Assembly: GCA_016212785.1 (NCBI GenBank)
Contig: JACRDW010000075.1
Location: 1 to 8,204 of the forward strand
Direction: 5' to 3'
DNA length: 8,204 nt
DNA from: Methanobacteriota archaeon
GTDB lineage: Archaea > Hydrothermarchaeota > Hydrothermarchaeia > Hydrothermarchaeales > JACRDW01
The position numbers and the translations under genes were made by a program. Below are positions 1-5,719 of the stretch, one piece after another. How positions within the stretch are numbered: position 1 is the first letter of the stretch; every line of letters starts with the position of its first letter. The notes beneath the pieces were generated by a model. That model ran no database searches. It was not told the origin of the DNA and saw only the letters and a list, made by a program, of their open reading frames with translations.

Positions 1-12
1 TGCCCTGCAGCT

Positions 13-1314
13 TCATTTCAGCACCTCTCTTGGGTCAGCAATCTTCCCCTTGATTGCAGAAATCGCAGCAGTTGCAGGAGAGCTGAGATAAATCTCTGCA
101 TCCGGATTCCCCATGCGCCCTTTGAAGTTTCTGTTCTGCGTTGACAAACAAACCTCGCCGTCGCCCAGTATACCTCCGTGCACTCCACCGCAGGCTGCAC
201 AGCCTGGAGGAAAAATCGTTGCTCCTGCGCTGACTAAGATTTCGATTATTCCCTTCTTCAGGGCCTGAAGATATACTGCTCGGGATGCAGGAGAAATTAT
301 CAGCCGAGTATTCGGATGTTTCTTCCTGCCCTTCAGAATTTTTGCAGTAATTTGCAGGTCTTCAAATCTTCCGTTCGTGCAGGTGCCGATGAAAACCTGG
401 TCGAGCTTTTTGCCTGCAACTTCCTCAACAGTTTTAACGTTATCAGCGCTGTGCGGCGCTGCAATTAGGGGCGCAACGTCTGAGGCATCGACTTCAAAAT
501 TTTTCTCATATATTGCATCCTTATCCGGCTTAATAATCCTGAACTTTCTGCCCCTGCCCTGCTGCCTCAGAAATTTTTCAGTCTTTGCATCCGTGGCGAT
601 TAGACCTGTTTTCGCCCCTGCCTCCACAGACATGTTTGTGAGAGTGAACCTTTCCGCCATGCTCATTTTTTCTACTGTCTCGCCCGTAAATTCAAGAGCT
701 TTGTAGGTTGCTCCGTCCGCGCCTATTTTACCAATGAAGCGCAGAATTAAATCTTTTGGATAAACTCCTTTTGCGAGCTTTCCCTCGAAGTTCACCCTGA
801 AAGTCTGCGGCACTTTGAACCAGGTTTTTCCCAGCGCAATGCCCACTGCTACGTCAGTCGAGCCCATTCCAGTTGCAAATGCTCCGAGCGCACCCGCAGT
901 GCAGGTATGCGAATCCGCACCGATTAGAATTTCTCCGGGATTTACGTAATTCTCGGCTAAAATCTGGTGGCATACTCCTGAGCCGACGTCGCAGAGCTTC
1001 GAGCCAGTTTGCGAGGCAAAGTTGCGAAGAATTGAATGTGCATTTGAAAGCTCCTTTCTGGGACTGGGCGCTGCATGGTCGAGAAACAAAACAGTTCTCG
1101 AAGGATTGAAAACTTTGCTCTTGCCGAGCTTTTGAAACTCCTGAATCGTTAGCGGCCCTGTGCCGTCCTGAACCATCGCTACGTCTATCCCCGCAACGAC
1201 CAGGTCGCCCGCATAGGCATCAACGCCTATTCCGATAGGAAGCTGGCATGTACGCCGTCTTCCTGACGGAAGAGAATGAGCGCTCAAAATTTTTTCAGAA
1301 ATAGTCTTTCCCAT
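13..1314 (-). CDS. leuC: LeuC-family dehydratase large subunit (3-isopropylmalate / homoaconitate / aconitase-like)
   Basis: Large subunit of a [4Fe-4S] hydro-lyase that isomerises a 2-hydroxy acid through a dehydrated intermediate: 2-isopropylmalate, homocitrate or citrate. At 433 residues it has the usual length of the archaeal two-subunit form. Visible motifs, numbered from the ATG at 1314, are AMVQDGTGPLT near 46-56, GADSHTCTAGALGAFATG near 132-149, GTCTNGR with cluster Cys at 312, and PPGCAACGG with the other two cluster Cys at 372 and 375. SSPATAA lies near the end. A TTG 18 nt upstream (1332) is also in frame, but MGKTISEKIL is the family start and leaves a 7-nt gap after the preceding gene. 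The small subunit is not in the window and may lie beyond position 1. Residues about 15-30 are an extra segment absent from the usual family N-terminus, encoded by a palindromic repeat. The family is certain; the substrate cannot be read from the large subunit alone. Confidence 0.9.
   Translation of the reverse strand: MGKTISEKILSAHSLPSGRRRTCQLPIGIGVDAYAGDLVVAGIDVAMVQDGTGPLTIQEFQKLGKSKVFNPSRTVLFLDHAAPSPRKELSNAHSILRNFASQTGSKLCDVGSGVCHQILAENYVNPGEILIGADSHTCTAGALGAFATGMGSTDVAVGIALGKTWFKVPQTFRVNFEGKLAKGVYPKDLILRFIGKIGADGATYKALEFTGETVEKMSMAERFTLTNMSVEAGAKTGLIATDAKTEKFLRQQGRGRKFRIIKPDKDAIYEKNFEVDASDVAPLIAAPHSADNVKTVEEVAGKKLDQVFIGTCTNGRFEDLQITAKILKGRKKHPNTRLIISPASRAVYLQALKKGIIEILVSAGATIFPPGCAACGGVHGGILGDGEVCLSTQNRNFKGRMGNPDAEIYLSSPATAAISAIKGKIADPREVLK
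1230..1271 (-). repeat. Palindromic element copy A, in frame inside the LeuC-family gene
   Basis: A 42-nt unit of three 12-nt mini-hairpins, each with a 4-bp stem and 4-nt loop, joined by trinucleotides GAC and AGC in the sense (minus) direction. Hairpin 1 is 1271-1260 (UUCC/GGAA, loop GUCA), hairpin 2 is 1256-1245 (GGCG/UGCC with one G-U pair, loop UACA) and hairpin 3 is 1241-1230 (UUCC/GGAA, loop UAUC). The outer hairpins can also pair with each other to make one long stem. A fourth stem, ATAGGC/GCCTAT, follows at 1230-1213. The unit is in frame and contributes the peptide LPSGRRRTCQLPIG to the enzyme N-terminus. It matches copy B at 3898-3939 in 33 of 42 positions. Mobility is inferred from the repeat and the in-frame position; no transposase is nearby. 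Confidence 0.85.
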
Positions 1315-1321
1315 AGCATCA

Positions 1322-2494
1322 CTACTTACCAATAACTTTCCCTGCTATCTTCCTCAGCTCCTCGTCTGTTATTGCGCTCTTCCTTTCTTGCGAGTTGCGC
1401 TTGACGATTTCGACTATCTTGATGAGCTGCTCTTTGCTGGCGTTTATTCCAAGCTCCTTCAACTTATCCCAGACCGCATGCTTGCCGGAGTGTTTTCCTA
1501 TTACAATTTTCCTGCTTGTTCCGATTTCGTCCGGCAGGAAAGATTCATAGGTATACGGATATTTCAAAACCCCATCCACATGTATCCCTGACTCGTGCGT
1601 GAACATGTGCGCCCCGACTATGGACCTGTTCGGAGGCACAGCTATCCCAGAAGCTTTTTCAACGTAATGCGAAATCTCGCAAATTTTGTTTATCTTGAAA
1701 GGAAGCTGCAGGTTGTACAGCTTTATCAAACCCATGATTACTCCTTCCAGCGAGGAGTTGCCAGCCCTCTCGCCGAGACCGTTGACCGTGGTGGAAGCCC
1801 ACTCTGCCCCCGCCTCGAACGCTGCCAGAGCGTTTGCAACTGCTAAGCCGTAGTCATCGTGGGTATGTATCTCTACAGGTATCTTGGTTTCTTCGATTAC
1901 TCTCCTCGTGAGATACCTGCTTGAAGCCGGGATTAGAACGCCGAGGGTATCGCATATCCTTAGCCTGTCAGCTCCTGCCTCTTTCCCTTTGAGTGCAAAT
2001 TCTTTCAGAAATGCGAACTCAGTTCTCGTTGCGTCCTCGGAGTTCAGCGAAACATAGAGGCCATGAGACTTTGCATACTCCACCATGCTTGCTGCTTTTT
2101 CGAGCACCTGCTCCCTTGTCATGTTCAGCTTGTAGCGGAGGTGAATGTCAGAGGTAGCTATGGATATAGCTATCGCATCAGCCTCTGTTTTGAGCACAGC
2201 GTCAACGTCGCTCTGCACCGCTCTTGACCAGCCCATTATGCTTGCGTTCAGCCCCTCTTTAACTATTGCACTTACTGCCTTCGTCTCCTCCTCAGACATC
2301 GCAGGAGTGCCTGCCTCTATTTGCTGCACCCCTATTTCGTCCAGCAGGCGAGCAATCTGCACCTTTTCTTCGAGAGAGAAGACTACCCCCGGGGTCTGCT
2401 CTCCATCGCGGAGCGTGGTATCGTTTATCTTTGGCGCTGCAAACGAAAAGTCTTTCCTAACTTCGTCTTCGAAGTTGTACTGGCTGACGAACAT
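1322..2494 (-). CDS. Homocitrate synthase-like enzyme (NifV/AksA/LeuA superfamily)
   Basis: Member of the DRE-TIM metallolyase group that condenses acetyl-CoA with a 2-oxoacid. Motifs in order: NDTTLRDGEQTPG at 24-36, containing the D-R-E catalytic triad region; TSDIHLRYKL at 114-123; metal-binding HTHDD at 210-214; VNGLGERAGN at 237-246; HESGIHVDG at 300-308; and GKHSG at 333-337. At 390 residues it lacks the C-terminal allosteric domain of long leucine-feedback isopropylmalate synthases. Length and motif wording are closest to NifV/AksA homocitrate synthases, which also include the Re-citrate synthases. It is followed 7 nt later by the LeuC-family dehydratase, which would process its product. 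The ATG at 2494 has a TATA-like box about 27 nt upstream and no clear ribosome site, so it may start a leaderless transcript. Which 2-oxoacid it uses (2-oxoglutarate, oxaloacetate or 2-oxoisovalerate) is unresolved. Confidence 0.88.
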   Translation of the reverse strand: MFVSQYNFEDEVRKDFSFAAPKINDTTLRDGEQTPGVVFSLEEKVQIARLLDEIGVQQIEAGTPAMSEEETKAVSAIVKEGLNASIMGWSRAVQSDVDAVLKTEADAIAISIATSDIHLRYKLNMTREQVLEKAASMVEYAKSHGLYVSLNSEDATRTEFAFLKEFALKGKEAGADRLRICDTLGVLIPASSRYLTRRVIEETKIPVEIHTHDDYGLAVANALAAFEAGAEWASTTVNGLGERAGNSSLEGVIMGLIKLYNLQLPFKINKICEISHYVEKASGIAVPPNRSIVGAHMFTHESGIHVDGVLKYPYTYESFLPDEIGTSRKIVIGKHSGKHAVWDKLKELGINASKEQLIKIVEIVKRNSQERKSAITDEELRKIAGKVIGK

Positions 2495-2517
2495 GATTGA
2501 AACACTATGTTTGTCGG

Positions 2518-2525
2518 TATATAAA
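2518..2525 (-). promoter_or_regulatory. TATA box for the homocitrate synthase-like gene
   Basis: Minus-strand TTTATATA in the 35-nt gap after the fumarase beta stop. Its centre is about 27 nt upstream of the ATG at 2494, so transcription would start almost at the start codon. The preceding bases are T-rich rather than a good BRE. Confidence 0.5.
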
Positions 2526-2529
2526 AATA

Positions 2530-3033
2530 TTAACGTTTGAAGAGCGAATTGCCCCGAGCATCTATGGCAACGACGAGCGGACCGAAATTTTCAACTTCTA
2601 AAACCCATACCGCTTCAGGCATTCCGAGGTCAAGCCAGTGCACGGCTTTAACTCTTTTCACAGCCCTTGCAGCCAGAGCGCCGCAGCCGCCGGTGAAGCA
2701 GAGGTAAACGCAATTTTTAGCCTCAATTCCGCCTTTCCCGATTATTATTTTTGTCCCGAACTTTTTCGTCATTTTTGGAATATATTTCTCAAATCTTGCA
2801 CTCGTTGTGGGACCGCACGAAATTGCCCTCCACTCCCTGTTCTTCTTGACAAGCGGTCCGGAGTGATAAATCACCTCAAAGCTTACGGGTATTTCACTTC
2901 TCCGCAGCTCCAATGCTCTCTGGTGCGCTCTGTCTCTTGCAGTTACAATTTCCCCAGATACGTAAACAACATCGCCTGCCTTTAGTTTCTTTACCTGCTC
3001 ATCGCTCATCGGCGTTTTCAGTTTAATTGCCAT
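2530..3033 (-). CDS. Fumarate hydratase class I, beta subunit (C-terminal domain)
   Basis: Second subunit of the oxygen-sensitive iron-sulfur fumarase that interconverts fumarate and malate. At 167 residues it matches the separately encoded archaeal beta subunit. Family signatures, numbered from the ATG at 3033: GDVVYVSG at 20-27, TARDRAH at 32-38, YHSGP at 56-60, CGPTTSAR at 73-80, IGKGG near 98-102, GGCGALA at 115-121, and [20 protein letters not shown] near 136-155. A longer start at 3051 exists, but [17 protein letters not shown] matches the family beginning. With the 3033 start the gene overlaps the end of the alpha gene by 11 nt, which suggests translational coupling and equal subunit supply. 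L-tartrate dehydratase is a related alternative, but fumarase fits better. Confidence 0.92.
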   Translation of the reverse strand: MAIKLKTPMSDEQVKKLKAGDVVYVSGEIVTARDRAHQRALELRRSEIPVSFEVIYHSGPLVKKNREWRAISCGPTTSARFEKYIPKMTKKFGTKIIIGKGGIEAKNCVYLCFTGGCGALAARAVKRVKAVHWLDLGMPEAVWVLEVENFGPLVVAIDARGNSLFKR

Positions 3034-3850
3034 GCACAATCGCCCTCGCATACCTGTGCGCCCAGCACTGTACGTTTACTACCACTGGCAGGGAAGCTGT
3101 GTGGCAGGCAGCATATTCTATGTTCACTTTTAAACTTGTTGTTCTTCCTCCGAATCCCATAGGTCCTATGCCGAGGCTGTTGATTTCTTTGAGAAGCTCT
3201 TTCTCCAGTCTTGCAATATCGCCTCTCTTGCTATAGGAATTAATGGGTCTCAGCAGCGCTTCCTTCGCTAATTTTGCAGCCAAGTCAAAGGAGCCGCCTA
3301 TTCCGACGCCAACGATGGTAGGCGGGCAGGGCTTGCCTCCTGCACTTTTGACAGTTTCCAAAACAAATTCTTTTATTCCTTCCAGGCCCTCGCTCGGCTT
3401 GAGCATTTTTGCAGCAGAGCAGTTCTCGCTTCCAGCGCCTTTCGGAAGGTAGAGAATTTCAGTAGCGCTGCGATTTGAAAATTTCCAGTTAATGAGCGGA
3501 ATACCTTCGCCGAGGTTATTTCCTGAATTTTTTCTGGTAAGCGGGTTTACCACGTTCTGCCTCAGCGGCACTTTTTGAGTCGCTTCTTTTACTCCCTGGA
3601 TAATCGCCTTCTCAATCGCTTTGCGGTCTGCATTTTTCGCAAGGTAAACATAAAAAATTGGCAAGCCGGTGTCCTGGCACATAGGAATACCGAGCTTCTT
3701 TGCCAGTTTAATATTTTCGAGCATGTTGCGCAGCTGAAGCCTTGCTATCTCGCCGTCCTCTCGTCTATACGCAGCCCTCAAGGCGGTAACAACATCTCTC
3801 GGCAGCTGCGCATGAGCCCTTCTGATAAGCTCCACGATTTGCTCTTTCAT
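3023..3850 (-). CDS. Fumarate hydratase class I, alpha subunit (N-terminal domain)
   Basis: Iron-sulfur subunit of the two-component class I fumarase, which pairs with the beta subunit directly downstream. Numbered from the ATG at 3850 (275 residues): MCQDTG with C58, [11 protein letters not shown] at 108-118, GAGSEN at 138-143, [15 protein letters not shown] with C175, GFGGRTT at 232-238 and [16 protein letters not shown] with C249. C58, C175 and C249 are the likely cluster ligands by analogy with class I fumarases. An upstream in-frame ATG at 3883 would add 11 residues (MPIYLLPQALS). I prefer 3850 because [17 protein letters not shown] resembles family N-termini and because a TATA-like box lies about 25 nt before it. 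The upstream ATG sits on the edge of the repeat-derived hairpin array, so the apparent extension is probably repeat-derived. Confidence 0.92.
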   Translation of the reverse strand: MKEQIVELIRRAHAQLPRDVVTALRAAYRREDGEIARLQLRNMLENIKLAKKLGIPMCQDTGLPIFYVYLAKNADRKAIEKAIIQGVKEATQKVPLRQNVVNPLTRKNSGNNLGEGIPLINWKFSNRSATEILYLPKGAGSENCSAAKMLKPSEGLEGIKEFVLETVKSAGGKPCPPTIVGVGIGGSFDLAAKLAKEALLRPINSYSKRGDIARLEKELLKEINSLGIGPMGFGGRTTSLKVNIEYAACHTASLPVVVNVQCWAHRYARAIVHGN

Positions 3851-3871
3851 ACTCAATGCTTGCGGCAACAG

Positions 3872-3878
3872 ATATATA
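3872..3878 (-). promoter_or_regulatory. Possible TATA box for the fumarase genes
   Basis: Minus-strand TATATAT centred 25 nt before the ATG at 3850, the spacing expected for a leaderless archaeal transcript. No convincing purine-rich BRE precedes it; the upstream bases belong to the hairpin array. If real, the fumarase genes can be transcribed separately from the aromatic genes. Confidence 0.4.
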
Positions 3879-3882
3879 GGCA

Positions 3883-3971
3883 TTGCGTTAGCAAGATTTC
3901 CGTAAGGAAGCTGGTAGGTGTACCGTCTTCCTATCGGAAGAGCGCAAGTCTTGCGCGCTACCTAGCGGTAG
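3883..3971 (-). repeat. Array of six consecutive mini-hairpins between pheA and fumarase alpha
   Basis: In sense (minus) order the stems are: CTACC/GGTAG (3971-3958, 4-nt loop); GCGCAA/TTGCGC (3956-3942, 3-nt loop); TTCC/GGAA (3939-3928); GGTA/TACC (3924-3913); TTCC/GGAA (3909-3898); TTGC/GCAA (3894-3883). The last four are 12-nt units with 4-nt loops and 3-nt spacers. The first hairpin contains the last codons and TAG stop of prephenate dehydratase; the last touches an alternative ATG of fumarase alpha. No T-run follows, so it is not a standard terminator. It could be an RNA structure, a recombination or insertion site, or a nested palindromic element. Confidence 0.75.
3898..3939 (-). repeat. 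Palindromic element copy B, upstream of fumarase alpha
   Basis: The 42-nt partner of copy A (1230-1271), same strand and same three-hairpin plan with GAC and AGC spacers. All nine differences from copy A are in loop positions or in hairpin 2, whose stem changes from GGCG/UGCC to GGUA/UACC and stays paired. In the phase of the downstream fumarase frame it would read LPIGRRYTYQLPYG, matching copy A at L-P-G-R-R-T-Q-L-P-G positions. That frame is open from 3961 into the fumarase gene, but it has no ATG, GTG or TTG before the ATG at 3883, so translation of this copy is unlikely. Confidence 0.85.
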
Positions 3972-4770
3972 TGTGATAGCTCCCCAGGATTTTCATAAAG
4001 GCAGCCTGCTCTCTAAGCTTTTCTAAAACCTTCTTTACCCCGTCGTCTTCTCTATGACCTTCAAAGTCTATATAGAACACATAGTCTCCAAGCGCTTTTC
4101 TGGATGGCCGCGACTCTATCTTCGTTAGATTTATTTTCTCTAACGCAAATCCTTTCAGCGCCTCGTACAGAGCGCCTGGCCTGTCCTTTAGTCCGAGAAT
4201 TATTGAAGTTTTGTCTCTGCCAGTTTTTTCATGGTCTTTTTTTGCTATCACCAGAAACCTTGTCTGATTGCGATTTTCGTCCTGAATATCTTCCTTCAAA
4301 ATCCTGAGCTTGTAAAGCTGTGCGGCAATCTTCGGAGCTATCGCCGCAGCGTTCTTAAGTTTTTGCTGTGCTATCTCCCTTGCAGCCTCTGCAGTGCTGT
4401 GAGAACTTCGGGTGCTCGCCTTCAGAGTTTTAATAAAATTTTTGCACTGCGCCAGTGCGTGCGGATGGGAAATAATTTCTTTTATATCCCGTAGCCCTAC
4501 CTTCGGTAGAGCCATCAAACTGTGCCGTATATCCAGAATTATTTCGCCGTATATCTTCACATCCTTTTTTTGAAGAAGTTCCAGCGTTACTCCGACAGAA
4601 CCTTCCAGAGAATTTTCAACGGGCACTATTCCGTAATCAGCCTTTTCCTTCAGAACGCTCTCGAAAATTTCCTCTATATCTTCGCTCAGCAGCAGCTCCG
4701 GGGTTTTAAAAAATTTACGTGCTGCTTCTTCGCTGAAAGTTCCCCTGGGTCCGAGTATAGAAATTTTCAC
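3958..4770 (-). CDS. pheA: Prephenate dehydratase
   Basis: Converts prephenate to phenylpyruvate in phenylalanine synthesis. At 270 residues it has the normal two-domain layout: catalytic domain about 1-175, then an ACT regulatory domain about 188-265. Visible motifs are LGPRGTFSEEA at 6-16, VPVENSLEGSVG at 49-60, SHPHALAQC at 101-109, STAEAA at 125-130, the NQTRF catalytic motif at 168-172, GALY at 199-202 and ESRP at 219-222, the last two belonging to the phenylalanine-binding ACT site. Feedback inhibition by phenylalanine is therefore likely. It starts with GTG at 4770, with a GGTGAT ribosome site at 4778-4773, 4 nt after the chorismate mutase stop. Relatives usually end soon after LGSYP; here the tail continues HTTAR, and those codons and the stop form one of the mini-hairpins downstream. 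Confidence 0.95.
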   Translation of the reverse strand: MKISILGPRGTFSEEAARKFFKTPELLLSEDIEEIFESVLKEKADYGIVPVENSLEGSVGVTLELLQKKDVKIYGEIILDIRHSLMALPKVGLRDIKEIISHPHALAQCKNFIKTLKASTRSSHSTAEAAREIAQQKLKNAAAIAPKIAAQLYKLRILKEDIQDENRNQTRFLVIAKKDHEKTGRDKTSIILGLKDRPGALYEALKGFALEKINLTKIESRPSRKALGDYVFYIDFEGHREDDGVKKVLEKLREQAAFMKILGSYHTTAR

Positions 4771-4774
4771 TCAA

Positions 4775-5041
4775 TCACCTGCGTGACTGGATTTTCTTGC
4801 TTTGAGCCAGAATTAGCCTCGCCAGCTCCTCAACAAATTCTTCGTCCAAATTTTTCGCAGCGCTCTTGTAATTTTGAATAACTTCTCTTTCTCTCGCTCT
4901 GTCGTTCACGTCCAGTCCCAAGTTCTTCTTTACTTTTGCAACTTCGTCCACCGCTTCAAATCTTTTGCACAGCAGGTGAACAATTTTTCCGTCTATGCTG
5001 TCTATTTTTTTCCTTAGCTTCTTCAGGTCTGCCTCGCTCAT
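4775..5041 (-). CDS. aroQ: Chorismate mutase, AroQ type
   Basis: Small all-helical enzyme that rearranges chorismate to prephenate, the substrate of the next gene. It is 88 residues from the ATG at 5041. Against the E. coli AroQ domain, R10, R27, K38 or K39, D47, R50, E51 and probably Q80 occupy active-site positions. The pattern LRKKIDSIDGKIVHLL at 9-24 is typical of helix 1. An in-frame upstream start near 5080 would add 13 residues (MERFLTFKSDFFL) that are unlike the family and cover the promoter, so I reject it. In many bacteria this domain is fused to prephenate dehydratase; here the two are separate genes 4 nt apart. A TATA-like box about 27 nt before the ATG suggests a leaderless or very short-leader message. 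Confidence 0.9.
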   Translation of the reverse strand: MSEADLKKLRKKIDSIDGKIVHLLCKRFEAVDEVAKVKKNLGLDVNDRAREREVIQNYKSAAKNLDEEFVEELARLILAQSKKIQSRR

Positions 5042-5063
5042 CAAAAAAAAATCGCTTTTGAAC

Positions 5064-5078
5064 GTTAAAAATCTTTCC
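5064..5078 (-). promoter_or_regulatory. BRE/TATA promoter of the chorismate mutase - pheA unit
   Basis: On the minus strand a GGAAAG BRE-like stretch (5078-5073) is followed by a TTTTTAA box (5071-5065). The centre is about 27 nt upstream of the ATG at 5041, which fits archaeal leaderless initiation. A run of nine T lies between box and gene. Confidence 0.6.
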
Positions 5079-5083
5079 ACGCG

Positions 5084-5098
5084 GGAAAAACTTAAATA
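5084..5098 (+). promoter_or_regulatory. BRE/TATA promoter of pdaD
   Basis: GGAAAAA (5084-5090) followed by CTTAAATA (5091-5098) matches the archaeal BRE plus TATA layout. Initiation would fall near 5120, giving a leader of roughly 15 nt that contains a GGTAGG ribosome site at 5125-5130. The BRE lies back to back with that of the divergent minus-strand promoter. Confidence 0.65.
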
Positions 5099-5135
5099 CA
5101 GGTATTACGATTTTAAGAAAAATAGGTAGGCAAAA

Positions 5136-5681
5136 GTGATACCGCGGAAAATGTTTTTTACAAAAGGCGTAGGAAAACACAAAGAACGACTGGAGTCTTT
5201 TGAGCTTGCCCTCAGAGATGCAGGAATTGAGAAGTACAATCTGGTCAGGGTTTCGAGCATACTTCCGCCCGGATGTAAAGTAGTTTCAAGAGAAGCGGGC
5301 TTGAGGGAGCTGAGCCCTGGACAAATTGTGCACTGCGTTTTGAGCGACAACTCGAGCAATGAGCCGATGCGCTTGATTGCAACTTCGATCGGCTGTGCAA
5401 TTCCTGCTGAGAAGAAGCAGTACGGCTACCTGAGCGAGCACCACTCTTTCGGCGAAACAGAAGAGAGAGCCGGCGACTATGCAGAAGACCTCGCTGCGTG
5501 CATGCTCGCAACCACGCTCGGCATAGAATTTGACGTCAACAAAAACTACGACGAAAGAAAAGAAGTCTGGAAGATGAGCGACAAAATAGTCAAAACCACA
5601 AACGTTACCCAGTCAGCAATCGTCGGCAAGCAGGGCTTGTGGACAACAGTCATCGCTGCCGCTGTGTTTATAGTTGACTGA
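5136..5681 (+). CDS. pdaD: Pyruvoyl-dependent arginine decarboxylase
   Basis: Decarboxylates arginine to agmatine, the first step to putrescine and other polyamines in many archaea. The proenzyme cleaves itself between two serines to form a pyruvoyl cofactor. The site is present here as VSSILPPGC, with S40-S41, predicting a 40-residue beta chain and a 141-residue alpha chain. E101 in [15 protein letters not shown] aligns with the acidic catalytic residue of the Methanocaldococcus enzyme. The C-terminal NVTQSA and [12 protein letters not shown] segments are also typical. At 181 residues the length is normal for the longer PdaD subgroup. The start is GTG at 5136, supported by GGTAGG 5 nt upstream and by the MIPRK-FFTKGVG family N-terminus; an ATG at 5151 would remove conserved residues. 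It has its own promoter, divergent from the aromatic genes. Confidence 0.95.
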   Translation: MIPRKMFFTKGVGKHKERLESFELALRDAGIEKYNLVRVSSILPPGCKVVSREAGLRELSPGQIVHCVLSDNSSNEPMRLIATSIGCAIPAEKKQYGYLSEHHSFGETEERAGDYAEDLAACMLATTLGIEFDVNKNYDERKEVWKMSDKIVKTTNVTQSAIVGKQGLWTTVIAAAVFIVD

Positions 5682-5687
5682 CGCAAG

Positions 5688-5695
5688 TTATAAAT
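5688..5695 (+). promoter_or_regulatory. TATA box for the membrane winged-helix protein gene
   Basis: TTATAAAT lies just after the pdaD stop, centred about 28 nt before the ATG at 5720. No ribosome site is visible before that ATG, so a leaderless message is likely. The BRE region is not strong. Confidence 0.55.
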
Positions 5696-5719
5696 CTCTC
5701 CTAAGCCGATTTTACATGG

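Noticed and set aside
1..12. Possible start of a LeuD-type small subunit after the LeuC-family stop
   Set aside because: Only 12 nt remain before the edge and no start codon or ribosome site is visible, so nothing can be called.
1315..1332. Longer LeuC-family start at a TTG, adding MVSSDA
   Set aside because: It would overlap the upstream stop codon by 11 nt and add residues that do not look like the family N-terminus. The ATG at 1314 gives the expected MGKTISEKIL start.
3851..3883. Fumarase alpha start at the ATG at 3883
   Set aside because: The added MPIYLLPQALS is unlike family N-termini, covers the TATA-like box and touches the hairpin array. It remains possible if transcription starts further upstream.
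3942..3956. GCGCAA/TTGCGC stem as an intrinsic terminator for pheA
   Set aside because: No T-run follows on the transcribed strand, and the stem is one of a series of hairpins rather than a lone terminator.
1213..3971. CRISPR array or ordinary transposon
   Set aside because: Only two copies 2.6 kb apart, with unrelated genes between them and no spacers; no transposase, terminal inverted repeats of insertion-sequence type or recognisable target duplication.
5042..5080. Longer chorismate mutase start near 5080
   Set aside because: The extra residues are encoded by promoter sequence and do not resemble the AroQ N-terminus.
5105..5511. Minus-strand open frames within pdaD
   Set aside because: They run opposite to a gene with intact PdaD motifs and have no start signals or family features.
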